Positions 8,154 through 16,976 of a stretch of DNA of 35,486 nucleotides are shown here, in pieces; position 1 is the stretch's first letter; every line of letters starts with the position of its first letter. The stretch is taken from positions 1 through 35,486 of the forward strand of contig CAIMSU010000030.1 of NCBI GenBank assembly GCA_903844155.1. Reading direction: 5' to 3'. The notes under the pieces were generated by a model, which searched no databases, was not told the DNA's origin, and saw only the letters and a program-made list of their open reading frames with translations. This DNA comes from an uncultured Pseudomonadota bacterium (GTDB lineage Bacteria; Myxococcota_A; UBA796; SXON01). Both the position numbers and the translations under genes were made by a program.

Positions 8154-8978
8154 CTACGCCACAAACAACCGCACAACCGCATTCACGAACCCCCGCACCG
8201 CCCCCGGCCGGTCGAGCGCGCGCATGTCCAACGTGAGCCCCCACGCGCGCGCGTATTCTTGAAGGATTCGGACCTCGGTGCCATCGGCCTCGCGGTCGGC
8301 GAGGCACATCAGCCGCATCACGTCGAGCAGGCGCTGGGGATCGGCCGGAACGCCCATCTCCTGCGGGCGCCAGACCCGGTACTCGGACTCGGGCAGCGGC
8401 GGCGCCTTGAATTCCTCCAGCATCCGGGCGAGGAATTTCTTCTCGGAGGGCCGGACGACCCCGTCCGCGACCATAACGCTGACGAGCGCGCGCGCGATGT
8501 CGACGGGGCCGAAGGGCGGAGCGGTCCAGAGGGGCTCGGCCGCGTAGGCGGGCACGCCGCGGACCTCGTTGGCCATGCGGATCTCCGGCTTGCGGTCGTC
8601 CGGGTGGATGGCGCTGCCCGATGCCGCCTGCGGAAAAAGGAAGGCGATGACATCAAAACTCGTCTCGACGCGCTCGCCGCGCAGGACCCGGTGCGCGACC
8701 TCGGCCGGCGTCAGGCCGCTCATGTTGACCTGCGTGAACAGCAGCGTGTCCGGCTCGCCGTCGCCCCGTGCCCAGCCGTCCAACGCCGCGACGACCTCGT
8801 CGACCGTCAAAAAATGCTTCCCCTTCGCTCGTACTTCGCCGAACTCCGTCGCATGCCCGCACAGCCGGCAGTGCCCCTCGACGGTGACGGCGAGCTTCCC
8901 GGCGGGGTCCGCCAGCTCCAGCATGCCGCCTTCAACGAGGCAGCTTGGGCAGTCGGTCAGCAGGTGGACGGCGGGCAC
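8154..8978 (-). CDS. Zinc-ribbon plus TerB-like domain protein
   Basis: A 274-residue cytoplasmic protein starting with GTG. The N-terminus carries two Cys pairs, C10-x2-C13 and C37-x2-C40, which look like a zinc ribbon. After a variable middle part, residues about 170-274 form an all-helical region with the TerB/DjlA-type pattern: DIARALVSVMVADGVV, EKKFLARMLEEF and LMCLADREADGTEVRIL. Acidic residues in these helices are where TerB-fold proteins bind metal. The physiological role is unknown; TerB folds occur in tellurite-resistance and stress-related proteins. It lies 27 bases after the oxidoreductase gene and is probably co-transcribed with it. Confidence 0.75.
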   Translation of the reverse strand: MPAVHLLTDCPSCLVEGGMLELADPAGKLAVTVEGHCRLCGHATEFGEVRAKGKHFLTVDEVVAALDGWARGDGEPDTLLFTQVNMSGLTPAEVAHRVLRGERVETSFDVIAFLFPQAASGSAIHPDDRKPEIRMANEVRGVPAYAAEPLWTAPPFGPVDIARALVSVMVADGVVRPSEKKFLARMLEEFKAPPLPESEYRVWRPQEMGVPADPQRLLDVMRLMCLADREADGTEVRILQEYARAWGLTLDMRALDRPGAVRGFVNAVVRLFVA

Positions 8979-9005
8979 GCTACGTCCGCCGGGGCAGGGC
9001 CGGGG

Positions 9006-10004
9006 TCATTCCGGCACCAGCACGACCTTCCCGAAGTTCTCGCGACGGTGCAACACCGCGTGTGCCTCGCTCGCCTTCGCGAACGGGAACGTGGCGTGGA
9101 CGTGCGGATGGATCTTGCCGGCCTCGTACATCGCGAGGATGGCCGTCAACCATTGCCCGACGCGCTCGCCCTCGTCCCACAGGTGCCCCATGTTCACGCC
9201 CATGACCCCCTTGTTCTCGTTCATCAGCGTGATCGGGTTCACCCGCATCCACGGCACCGCGGCGAGGCCCTTGACCGCGCTCCAGATCGAGCGCTTCTCC
9301 TCGGTCATCGTCGAGAACCCGAAGCAGATGAGTCGCCCGCCCGCACGGGTGTGGTCGAGGCCCTGCTTCCAGCTTGCACCGCCGATGGCGTCCAGCACGA
9401 TGTCCATCTTCTCGGCCGGCCACTCGTTGGCGTGGCCGTCGACCACGTGGTTGTAGCCGCGCTTCAGCAGGAATTCGTGCTTGGACTTGCCCGCGCTCCC
9501 CCAGGTCTCGGCGCCCGAGTCCATCAGCAGGTCCAACGCCGCGAGTCCGACGCCACCGCCGGCCGAATGGACGAACACCCGGTCCCCGGGCTGCGGGCGG
9601 GTGTAAACGCGGAGCATCATCCAGGCGGTCATGTACGTGACCGGGATGGACGCCCCCTCGATCGCGGAGAGCCCCACCGGCCGGCGCGCAGCCTGGCCCG
9701 CTGGCACGACCCGCTTGGAGCTGTACCCGCCAAACCGGCACATCGCGAGGACGGGCTCGCCGATGCGGGACTCGGGAACGCCCGGGCCGACGGCGTCGAT
9801 GGTCCCGGCGACCTCGTACCCGACCACGAACGGGATCGGCGGGGCGTCCGCGTACATCCCCGTTCGCGCGACCAGATCGGCGAAGTTGACCCCGGCCGCC
9901 TCGACCGCGATCCGCACCTCGCCCTCGCCGGGGACGGGGTCCGGGCACTCGCGGACTTCGAGGACTTCAGGCCCGCCGGCGCGGGGGATCCAGACTTGAC
10001 GCAT
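9006..10004 (-). CDS. Quinone-oxidoreductase-like MDR protein (VAT-1 type)
   Basis: A 332-residue NADPH-dependent medium-chain dehydrogenase/reductase of the zinc-free quinone oxidoreductase group. The GroES-like half begins with RQVWIPRAGGPEVLEV and contains EAAGVNFADLVARTGMY and FVVGYEVAGTIDAVG. The Rossmann half has the AGGGVG nucleotide-binding loop after DRVFVHS. The Cys and His zinc ligands of alcohol dehydrogenases are absent. Overall similarity is closest to VAT-1/NADP-dependent oxidoreductases that reduce quinones or enones; the substrate is not predictable. The length is usual for the family. It is the first gene of a probable two-gene leftward unit with the TerB-like gene. Confidence 0.9.
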   Translation of the reverse strand: MRQVWIPRAGGPEVLEVRECPDPVPGEGEVRIAVEAAGVNFADLVARTGMYADAPPIPFVVGYEVAGTIDAVGPGVPESRIGEPVLAMCRFGGYSSKRVVPAGQAARRPVGLSAIEGASIPVTYMTAWMMLRVYTRPQPGDRVFVHSAGGGVGLAALDLLMDSGAETWGSAGKSKHEFLLKRGYNHVVDGHANEWPAEKMDIVLDAIGGASWKQGLDHTRAGGRLICFGFSTMTEEKRSIWSAVKGLAAVPWMRVNPITLMNENKGVMGVNMGHLWDEGERVGQWLTAILAMYEAGKIHPHVHATFPFAKASEAHAVLHRRENFGKVVLVPE

Positions 10005-10027
10005 CGGGCGCCCGTATCCCGAAAGTT

Positions 10028-10053
10028 GCCGGCCGATGCCGCGGCCGGCTTTT
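10028..10053 (+). terminator. Hairpin with T4 tail in a divergent intergenic region
   Basis: GCCGGCCG and CGGCCGGC form a perfect 8-bp stem with a 6-base loop, followed by TTTT. It sits between divergent starts (10004 minus, 10109 plus), so it does not end a visible gene. It might attenuate the leader of the plus-strand lipoprotein gene. TATGCT at 10061-10066 is a possible -10 hexamer just after it. Confidence 0.35.
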
Positions 10054-10108
10054 GCGGGTGTATGCTGCCTCCACGTCCCAAACTCAAACCCCCTACCCGC
10101 GGTGCTCC

Positions 10109-11593
10109 ATGCTCCTCCTGCCCCTCACGGCCCTCATCGCCTGCCAGGACACCGCCGTACACAAGGTCGTGGTCACATCGCCCTCGCAGACCGGGGCGCT
10201 CTCGGTGAGCCCTTCGGTGGTGGAGTTCGGGTGGGCGGCGCCGGGCGACGTGCAGACCGCCTTAGTCACCCTCACCTCGGTCGGGTCCGGCCCCGTGCAG
10301 ATCGACGATCTGCGCGTGGTCGGGGCCTCCGCGTTCACGGTCACGAGCCCGGGGGCGACGACGCTCCCGGTCGGGCAGAGCCTGGACGTCGCGGTCACGT
10401 GGACGCCCGCGTCCTACAACGACCAGGCCTACCTGCAGATCCACGGGGATGCGTCGACGCCGGAGGTCCAGGTGGCGCTGGTCGGCGAGGGCGAGTTTCC
10501 CGGCATCCAGGTCGACCCGCCAAGCGCGACGCTGGAGGCGGACTTCGGGTCGTCGGCGACGCAGAGCCTCACGATCACAAGCGTCGGCGCTGCGGATCTC
10601 GTCGTCTCGCAGGACGTGCTGACGGGCACGGAATTCACCCTCGACGACGCCTTTGTGCCGTTGACCCTGACGCCCGGTGCCCGCGCGACGGTCTCCGTCA
10701 CCTACACGCCGACCGCGACGAGCGACGCCGCCGACGGCGAGCTCTGGTTGGCCACGAACGCCGCGGACCCGAGCACGCTCGTTCCGCTGTACGGCTCGAC
10801 GGCGCCGACGTCCTACTCGATGGGCGAGGCCTGGGACCGTGGCCTGCTCACGATCGAGAGCAGCTTCCGAGCGGGCATCCGCATCACGAACCTGGACCCG
10901 CTCACGCCGATCGCCATGGATCAATGGTTCCTGCTGGTCGCGCCAACCAGCCAGGACGCCATCGCCGGCAGCATGGTGCCGGGGGACCTCACCCTCCTGC
11001 CGAACAGCACCAATTACTTCGCCTACGACGGCACATCGGCCAACGCTTGGTATTGCATCGAGTACGACCAGTACACGAACCAGGGGGCGCCCTACACTTT
11101 CCTGGGGGCTCACGCACCGGAACCGCTGCTCGGCGACGTGCTCACGGGTGATCAGGACGGCAGCTGGGCTGCACAGACCGCGCAGGCGGTCATCGCGGTC
11201 GGCAGGACCAGCAATTACGTCGAAGTTGGCGCTGGCGAGAGCGTCGCCACCGGCATCGTCGTCCTCAACATCGGCAGCATGCCCGGAGACACGACCGCGT
11301 CCGAGACCGTCCCGGCCGGGTTTGCCGCGAGCGGGTTCTCGGTCGAGCCCGATCGCGCTGTAGCCGGGGCGGACGGGAGTACGACCTACACGTGGGCGCT
11401 GTCCCTCGACGGACGGAATGTCGCTCCCAACGAGGGAAACACGACGTACGACGAGCGCGACATCACGTATGCGCTCACCCGGACGGGCGATTGCTCCGGT
11501 CGCCAGACCGCCCCCGAGGCCAGCGCGGAGTGGGACGACGCCGACGGCGCAGAGACCTCGACCGCGAACGCGCTTACCATCCGCTGCCTCTGA
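10109..11593 (+). CDS. ASH-domain (choice-of-anchor D type) lipoprotein
   Basis: A 494-residue lipoprotein. ATG 10109 is chosen because it begins a signal peptide directly (MLLLPLTALIAC, lipobox LIAC, Cys12). Two Ig-like ASH/HYDIN-type repeats follow, at about 25-130 and 130-235. Each has the pattern 'V.P..VEFG...G....LTLTSVGS.P..I', visible as SVSPSVVEFGWAAPGD and VDPPSATLEADFG with SVGAADLVV. The C-terminal 250 residues are beta-rich and unassigned. Such proteins are common on myxobacterial surfaces and probably bind protein or glycan partners. There is no catalytic motif. The next gene follows 57 bases later on the same strand but has an unrelated function. Confidence 0.8.
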   Translation: MLLLPLTALIACQDTAVHKVVVTSPSQTGALSVSPSVVEFGWAAPGDVQTALVTLTSVGSGPVQIDDLRVVGASAFTVTSPGATTLPVGQSLDVAVTWTPASYNDQAYLQIHGDASTPEVQVALVGEGEFPGIQVDPPSATLEADFGSSATQSLTITSVGAADLVVSQDVLTGTEFTLDDAFVPLTLTPGARATVSVTYTPTATSDAADGELWLATNAADPSTLVPLYGSTAPTSYSMGEAWDRGLLTIESSFRAGIRITNLDPLTPIAMDQWFLLVAPTSQDAIAGSMVPGDLTLLPNSTNYFAYDGTSANAWYCIEYDQYTNQGAPYTFLGAHAPEPLLGDVLTGDQDGSWAAQTAQAVIAVGRTSNYVEVGAGESVATGIVVLNIGSMPGDTTASETVPAGFAASGFSVEPDRAVAGADGSTTYTWALSLDGRNVAPNEGNTTYDERDITYALTRTGDCSGRQTAPEASAEWDDADGAETSTANALTIRCL

Positions 11594-11650
11594 GGCGCGC
11601 GACTCGCCGAAATTCCCACATCCCCGTCGTCCCGCGCATAGACTAGGGCG

Positions 11651-12439
11651 ATGTCCGACGCCACCTACCCGGAGACCCGCATCGTGCACGATCGGTTCGA
11701 GCCGTGCATCTACCGGCCGGGGCAGGTGGCGCGGTGTCCCGCCCGGGTGCCGAAAGACAAGCTGGATCATGAGCAACTGGACGTCCTGCTCAACGAGGGG
11801 GACCAGCGGGTTGGCGGTACCGTCTTCCGCACCGTGTGCCCGTTCTGCCAGGCGTGCGAGCCCGTTCGCATCGACGTGAACGCGTTCGTGCAATCTCGGA
11901 GCCAACAACGTGTCTTTCGCCGAAACGCGGCGCTGCTCAGGGTGGAGACCGGGCCGCCGGAGCTGTCCCGCAAGCGCGTGGCCCTTTGGAATCGCCATCG
12001 TCAGGCCCGGGGCCTGCTGACCGAGCACTCCCGGCGCGACCCCGTCGGCTACCAGGAGTGGCTGGTCGAGACGTGCGCGGACACCATCGAATTCCGCTAT
12101 TTCCTCGCCGATCGTCTCGCAGCCGTCAGCATCCTCGACCGGGGGACGAAGGCGGCAAACAGCGCCTACTGCTATTTTGACCCGCGCCTCTCCCGGATGT
12201 CGCTCGGCGTGCACTCGGTCCTGCACGAGGTGGCGTGGTGCAAGGAGCAGGGGATGGACTGGTACTACCTTGGTCTTTGGGCCGCCGATGCGACGGCGCT
12301 ACGGTACAAGACGAACTACTACCCGCATGAGCGCTTTGTACGGGGGGAATGGCAGCGCTTCGCCGAGCCGCAGGAGTACCTGCCGCCTCCGGATGGCCGG
12401 CCGGTGCCGACCGAGGCCGACTGCCAGGGCGAGGAGTAG
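11651..12439 (+). CDS. bpt: Aspartate/glutamate leucyltransferase or arginyltransferase (Bpt/Ate)
   Basis: A 262-residue aminoacyl-tRNA-protein transferase of the N-end rule pathway. It moves Leu (Bpt) or Arg (Ate) from tRNA to N-terminal acidic residues and so marks proteins for ClpS/ClpAP. The N-terminal Cys cluster C63-PF-C66-QA-C69 matches the family's C-x2-C-x2-C segment, followed by PVRIDVNAF. The GNAT-like half shows the pattern YCYFDP, SLGVHSVL and DWYYLGLW, then an ALRYKTNYYPHERF segment near the C-terminus. The length is typical. Sequence alone does not settle Leu versus Arg. The stop codon abuts the convergent stop of the protease gene with no gap. Confidence 0.88.
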   Translation: MSDATYPETRIVHDRFEPCIYRPGQVARCPARVPKDKLDHEQLDVLLNEGDQRVGGTVFRTVCPFCQACEPVRIDVNAFVQSRSQQRVFRRNAALLRVETGPPELSRKRVALWNRHRQARGLLTEHSRRDPVGYQEWLVETCADTIEFRYFLADRLAAVSILDRGTKAANSAYCYFDPRLSRMSLGVHSVLHEVAWCKEQGMDWYYLGLWAADATALRYKTNYYPHERFVRGEWQRFAEPQEYLPPPDGRPVPTEADCQGEE

Positions 12440-13486
12440 TCACCACCGCGCGTGGTCCAGCGTGACCGTGTAGGTCTGGCAGGCGGCGTCGGCGGGCAGG
12501 GTCGCGGCGGCCGTGCTCGTCTCCCCCGGGGCGATGGCGGGCAGGTCGACTGTCAGGTGGTGATCGCCGCAGTGGATGCCGACAGTAGCGCCGTCGACGC
12601 GCCGGGCACCGTGGTTCTCCGCGGTGACATTGGCCTGGCCGCGACCGTCCGCAAAGAGGGTGATGGCTGCCTCTGTCGTGAGCCAGGGCTGCACGTCGTT
12701 CACGCGGTCGACGGGCGCGGGGCGCGCCTGGAAGAGCACCTGCTGCGCCGCAGTGTCGATGGTCACGAAGAACTGGCCAGAGACGTTGAGGCCGAGCAGG
12801 CCGCTGACGCGGTCGTCCGCGCACTCCTCGCAGAGCGCGACCGTGACGCCCTCGACCGGCAAGCCGCCGACCCAGGCCTTGGGAATGACGGTCAGTCGCG
12901 CCTTTTTTGCGCCGTTCGCCGTGTGGAGCGTGACTTCGGGGGCGTCGGGAGCGACGCGGACGCCGAGCGTGGCGAGGGCTTTGGCGTTGAGCGTCGTGAA
13001 GCTCGCGCCCGTGTCGAAGAGCATGGGAAGCTCAGCATCGCCGAACTGGACGGGCACGATCATGCTGTGGCCCTGGCCTTCGTAGGGGAGTGCGACCTGG
13101 TCGTCGCCAAGGGTGATGGCGGGCGGACACTCGCGGGCGGGCGCGAGCGCGGGTGGGGGTGCGAGCGTTCCGGAATGACCGGGCGTGCTCGCAGCGAGGG
13201 CCTTGCCGCTGGCGGCTGCGGAGCGGGCGGCGTCGCGGCCGGCGGGCGAGGCGAAGACTGAGAAGCCTGTCGCCAGGGCGTCGCCGAGCTCACCCGGAAA
13301 ATAGCCGGGAAAGGCGGCGAAGAGGAGCGCAGGCCAGAGCAGGGCTGCCGCGAGGAGGCCCCACAGGCGCCGGCCGAACAGGTCCCACAGGCCGATGATG
13401 GGGAGCGCAGTCAACGCGACCGCCATGCCGACGGTCTCGGCCGTTGGCAACCCGCGCAGCACGCCGATCCCGACCCACAGCGCCAT
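12440..13486 (-). CDS. Membrane-anchored retropepsin-like aspartic protease
   Basis: From ATG 13486 this is 348 residues. The hydrophobic N-terminal part (about 1-60) holds two or three membrane segments and is followed by a Pro/Ala linker. A single-domain retropepsin fold spans about 120-260. The catalytic motif MLFDTGASFTTLN has D158-T-G-A. A later SGLLGLNV segment matches the family's second conserved region. Such proteases act as dimers, here probably on the periplasmic side. The C-terminal 85 residues form an added beta-rich domain. The start is uncertain: the frame stays open and hydrophobic upstream, and a CTG at 13555 overlapping the preceding TGA could also initiate. Confidence 0.78.
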   Translation of the reverse strand: MALWVGIGVLRGLPTAETVGMAVALTALPIIGLWDLFGRRLWGLLAAALLWPALLFAAFPGYFPGELGDALATGFSVFASPAGRDAARSAAASGKALAASTPGHSGTLAPPPALAPARECPPAITLGDDQVALPYEGQGHSMIVPVQFGDAELPMLFDTGASFTTLNAKALATLGVRVAPDAPEVTLHTANGAKKARLTVIPKAWVGGLPVEGVTVALCEECADDRVSGLLGLNVSGQFFVTIDTAAQQVLFQARPAPVDRVNDVQPWLTTEAAITLFADGRGQANVTAENHGARRVDGATVGIHCGDHHLTVDLPAIAPGETSTAAATLPADAACQTYTVTLDHARW

Positions 13487-13551
13487 GCACGCGAGCGTGG
13501 ACGGGACGCTCAGCGCGGCGACGAGGGCGGGGAGGGCGCGGGAAATCGTTT

Positions 13552-14856
13552 TCAGAAGTAGAAGTTCAACCCCGCGTTCGCCTGCAATGCCCCGCGCCGC
13601 GACGAGTCGTCCGGCGGCAAGTTCACGAACGAGAGGTACCGCGCGTCGAACGACAGCGACGTCTGCTTGCCGAGGTTGAACTCCAGACCGACGCCAACGT
13701 GCGGGCCCCACGCGAACCCGGTCCCTTCGACCAGGCCACCGGCGGTCTTGTCGTGGAAGTCACGCTTGGTCGTGCTCAATCCGCCGAGCAGGTAGGGGTT
13801 GACGCGCGCCCAGGGCATCGCGAACAGCTCCAGCGAGCCGGAGAGCGGCGACTCGATGCGCGACGTGCCCTGCTGCCACGTGTCGTCGTGGTACATCCAC
13901 TGCACCTCGACGCCGAGCGGATCGTTGAAGCGGTAGCGCGCGGCGAGGCCGAGGCCGGTGTCGCTGTAGCCGGGTGCGTTCACGTAGCCGCTGTCGAAAA
14001 CACCGGCGCGAACGCCGAGAGAGAGCTCACCGGCGTGGCGGGCCTTGCGCGGAGGGAGCTCGGCGCGCGGGTGCCCAGCAGGGGGCGGCGGTGCGCCCGG
14101 TGGCGGACCGTAGACGAACACGCCGGTGTACCAGTAGTGCGGCGCGCCGGGGTACCAGGGCCGGAACCAGCCGCGCGGTTGGTACCAGTCGTAGTGCCGC
14201 CGCGAATCCTCGTAGCGGTCGCGGTAGGACTCGGCGCGGTGCGTGCGGGCCCAGGCCTCGTCGTGAGCGTGATCGCGGTGCGCGTCCCCGCGGGGGTCGT
14301 TTTGCGCGTACTGGTGGCCCGCGTTCCGGTGGTCGCGCGCGGTGTTCTGGGCGTTGCCGCCCTGATTCCCCTGGCGCTCATTCTGGCCGGCGGGACCGGG
14401 ACCGCGGAAGTTCGACGGGGCGAAGTTCCCGCGCGAGGCGCCGGGGAGTGTGCCAGGGGCGCCCGGAGCGCCCGGCTGGCCGAACGAGACGGGGCGTGGG
14501 CCCTGCTGGCCGCCGCGGGGATCGGGCCGGTTGGAGCCGGGTGATGCATCACGGCCGGGGGCCGGGCCCCTGCCGGACGACGAATCGTGCGACTGAGACG
14601 GGTCGTGCGACGGTGACGAGCCCCGTGTAGGGGCCGGCTGCGTCCGGGTCGGCTGGCCCTTCTGCGCCGGTGCGGGGCGCGACGAGCCGGGCTTGGAGTG
14701 GGTGCTGGCGGCATGCTTGCTGCGGTGCGGAGCGCTCGCGCCCATCACCAGGGGGCCCGTCGCCGCCTCCGCCCGCTGCGGGGCGCCAAGGAGCGCCGCG
14801 AGGATGAGGGCGCCAGAGTAGGCCAGTTTGTAGAGGTTGTTGTCGTTCAGTTTCAC
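13552..14856 (-). CDS. Outer-membrane beta-barrel protein with disordered linker
   Basis: A 434-residue protein. GTG 14856 is preferred over upstream codons because GGAGG precedes it by a few bases and a signal peptide follows, with cleavage near RAEA. Residues about 35-240 are low-complexity (Ser, Pro, Gly, His, Arg, Gln). The C-terminal 180 residues show alternating strands of an eight-stranded OmpA/OmpW-like barrel: SLGVRAGVF, YSDTGLGLAARYRF, PYLLGGLS and VGVGLEFNL. The last residue is Phe after NFYF, the usual C-terminal signal for barrel assembly. The long His/Arg/Gly-rich segment could bind peptidoglycan or metal, but that is speculative. It probably belongs to the leftward run that begins with the ATP-grasp gene. 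Confidence 0.82.
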   Translation of the reverse strand: MKLNDNNLYKLAYSGALILAALLGAPQRAEAATGPLVMGASAPHRSKHAASTHSKPGSSRPAPAQKGQPTRTQPAPTRGSSPSHDPSQSHDSSSGRGPAPGRDASPGSNRPDPRGGQQGPRPVSFGQPGAPGAPGTLPGASRGNFAPSNFRGPGPAGQNERQGNQGGNAQNTARDHRNAGHQYAQNDPRGDAHRDHAHDEAWARTHRAESYRDRYEDSRRHYDWYQPRGWFRPWYPGAPHYWYTGVFVYGPPPGAPPPPAGHPRAELPPRKARHAGELSLGVRAGVFDSGYVNAPGYSDTGLGLAARYRFNDPLGVEVQWMYHDDTWQQGTSRIESPLSGSLELFAMPWARVNPYLLGGLSTTKRDFHDKTAGGLVEGTGFAWGPHVGVGLEFNLGKQTSLSFDARYLSFVNLPPDDSSRRGALQANAGLNFYF

Positions 14857-14932
14857 GGAGACCTCCGGGCGAGAAGCTCGACCACGTGCTTGGAACGCGC
14901 GAGTCGCTCCCGTATTCATCGCAGAGACGGCC

Positions 14933-15649
14933 TCAATTGTCCAGTGCCCCCGCGGTGATCCACCCGCCGACGGCGTCGATCTGCGTCGTCGTCAACGGCG
15001 TGACTTTTCGTGGCATCCGCGCGCCCTTCGGCGGGGTGTCGGAGGAGACCTTCAGGTAGATGTAGCTGTCGTCGGGGTTCCCCGGGTCGATGTACGGGTA
15101 CCCGTCGCCGGTTTTTGAGGTGATGGTCGCGTAGAGCGCGGCCGTGTCACCGTGGTTCGCCCAGTCCGAATGGCAGTCGTCGCAGGCGTAGACGTCGTAG
15201 ATGTGCGCCATGCTGCTGATGAACGCGGCGTCGTTGGCCGCGCCCGACGTGATCCACGCGCGCAGGGCGGAGAGGTCACTGTCGCTGACGTTGCCGAGCT
15301 GCAGCGGCATCGTCGACCCCTCCGGTGGCGCGGTGAGCTTCAGGTAGACGAAGGATTGCGATGGATCGCCGGGCGTAATGAACGGCGTTCCGTCCTTCGA
15401 CATCGTCGTCCAGGTCCGGTACAGATCCCCGGACGTCGTCCCCCATTGCGAATGGCAGGACTCGCAGGAGCCCACTTCGATCGGGTACACGTCGCCCGAC
15501 CACGTCGGGTCGGTGTTCGTGTCGGTGTCGGAATCCGAATCGGTGTCCGTGTCGGCATCGGTGTCCGTGTCGGAATCGGCCTTGGAGTCGCCGATTCCGT
15601 CGCTGTCATCGATAGGCCAGGGGTGGCAGGCGAGGAGCAGGAGCAGCAT
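14933..15649 (-). CDS. Lipoprotein with two CxxCH haem sites
   Basis: A 238-residue lipoprotein with an extremely short signal peptide (MLLLLLAC, Cys8). About 30 residues of Asp/Thr/Ser repeats follow. The remainder is an internal duplication. The first half has CESCH (62-66), YLKLTAPPEG and a Met in STMPLQ; the second has CDDCH (156-160), IYLKVSSDTPPKG and ARMPRK. Each half ends in an AWIT/GWIT segment. This is the pattern of a c-type cytochrome with Met as distal ligand, as in planctomycete-type cytochrome domains. It probably transfers electrons at the cell surface or in the periplasm; no partner oxidase is present nearby. It starts 17 bases after the ATP-grasp gene's stop. Confidence 0.85.
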   Translation of the reverse strand: MLLLLLACHPWPIDDSDGIGDSKADSDTDTDADTDTDSDSDTDTNTDPTWSGDVYPIEVGSCESCHSQWGTTSGDLYRTWTTMSKDGTPFITPGDPSQSFVYLKLTAPPEGSTMPLQLGNVSDSDLSALRAWITSGAANDAAFISSMAHIYDVYACDDCHSDWANHGDTAALYATITSKTGDGYPYIDPGNPDDSYIYLKVSSDTPPKGARMPRKVTPLTTTQIDAVGGWITAGALDN

Positions 15650-15666
15650 TGTCGCAGTCTACCCGG

Positions 15667-16935
15667 CTACTTCAAACGGTCCCGCTCCGTCCGAACCCAG
15701 AACTGCACGAGCCCGTGGAAGTGGTCGGTGAACTCGTCCACCTCGTGCTTCGGGAAGAGCGCGGCGACCTTTTCGCGGAAGATCTCCTTGCAGGCCGGCG
15801 TCGAGAAGAACTCCACGGCGACCTCGTCGAGATGCTTCAGGTGCGTGCTGCAGAACTCCTCGAAGCGGTCAGCGTCGAAGTGCTCCTTCGCCAACGCGTC
15901 GTACTGCACGAGCTTCTCGGCGAACGACAGGTCCTTGTCCGCGATCGCGAAGTAGGGCGCCCAGTTGGGGTTGAGCTTTGGCTTGCGGGACGTGTACGCG
16001 CAGAAGAGCGACCATTTCACCAGCGACTTCACCATCCACGGAAAGTGGAAGTGCAAGCTGGTGACCTGGCTGTCCGGGCAGGCGTTCGCAAAGTCGATGG
16101 GGAAGAACGTGCCGCCCTTGCGCAGGGACTCGCAGGAGTTGTAGTCCCAGCAGAAGAACGCGTTGATGACGCGCGTGTAGCGCGTGAGGGTGAGCCACTC
16201 CTCCCCGGTCAGGAAGTTGAAGTCGACGACGTACCGGGCGTGGAGCGGGGCCGCCGGGTCGTACTTGATGCAGTTGACCTGCGGGCCGATGCCGATGCCG
16301 CGGACGAAGAGGTCGAAGGGATCGACGCCCTGCTGCACGTGCATGAGCTGTTTGCCTGATTCGTCGTAGGACTTTGCGAGCGCCGCCCCATCGTTGATCT
16401 TGGTGACACCGCGCCAGGCGCCGCCATCGTAGGGCTTCATGAACTGCGGGTAGCCGACGGCCTTGCCGACCTCCTGCAGGTCAAAGAGCTTGTTGTACCG
16501 CTTGACCGTCGTGAGAACGTCGCCTTCGTCGAGGTATTCCTTCGGCGGGACGAGCCACGTCTCGGGGATGGGGAAGCCGAGCCGCATCATCGCGCAGTAG
16601 GTCGTGTGCTTCTCGGCCGACTGGATCATCCAGGGGTTGTTGAGGACGTAGACGTCGTCCATCAGCGCGATCTTCTTCACCCACTCGCGCGTGGTCGGGA
16701 ACCAGTGCGTGATTCGGTCGAGCACGACGTCGTACTTGGGCTTGTAGCGGAGATCGAAGGGCTCGGGGCGCACGCGCTCGACGGCAAAACGCATCGTCTC
16801 CTTGGATTTTGCCTTGCCCTTCGGTGCGGGCGGGACCGGCAGATCGAGGTCCAGCCGACGAATGATCTCCTCGTAGCAAGCGGGCCAGCAGAGGTCCGCG
16901 CCGAGGGAGAGGCCGATGTTCTTGGTGATGGGCAT
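15667..16935 (-). CDS. ATP-grasp family protein, substrate unknown
   Basis: A 422-residue soluble protein. ATG 16935 has a GGAG ribosome-binding site seven bases upstream and opens with MPITKNIGLSLGADLCWP, which fits better than the ATG at 16977. The centre resembles an ATP-grasp/RimK-like ligase: a pre-ATP-grasp part (about 60-130), then YPQFMKPYDGGAWRGV, where a Lys and Gly-rich loop would hold ATP, followed by a VQQGV hinge-like strand and a VNCIKYD segment. It probably forms an amide or similar bond on an acid substrate. The C-terminal 150 residues (Trp/Phe-rich) are not assigned. It diverges from the fibrinogen-like lipoprotein gene across 41 bases and is first in a leftward run with the cytochrome gene. 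Confidence 0.72.
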   Translation of the reverse strand: MPITKNIGLSLGADLCWPACYEEIIRRLDLDLPVPPAPKGKAKSKETMRFAVERVRPEPFDLRYKPKYDVVLDRITHWFPTTREWVKKIALMDDVYVLNNPWMIQSAEKHTTYCAMMRLGFPIPETWLVPPKEYLDEGDVLTTVKRYNKLFDLQEVGKAVGYPQFMKPYDGGAWRGVTKINDGAALAKSYDESGKQLMHVQQGVDPFDLFVRGIGIGPQVNCIKYDPAAPLHARYVVDFNFLTGEEWLTLTRYTRVINAFFCWDYNSCESLRKGGTFFPIDFANACPDSQVTSLHFHFPWMVKSLVKWSLFCAYTSRKPKLNPNWAPYFAIADKDLSFAEKLVQYDALAKEHFDADRFEEFCSTHLKHLDEVAVEFFSTPACKEIFREKVAALFPKHEVDEFTDHFHGLVQFWVRTERDRLK

Positions 16936-16976
16936 GGGGGCTCCGGGCCGAGGGGCTAACCTGCTATTCTGCTCCA

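Noticed and set aside
10262-12226. Long minus-strand frame opposite the ASH and Bpt/Ate genes
   Set aside because: The plus-strand proteins have clear lipobox, domain and Cys motifs; the minus frame has none.
13487-13711. N-terminal extension of the retropepsin gene
   Set aside because: It overlaps the barrel gene's end and reads as Arg-rich shadow sequence. Only the last 23 codons, after the barrel stop, look hydrophobic and possible.
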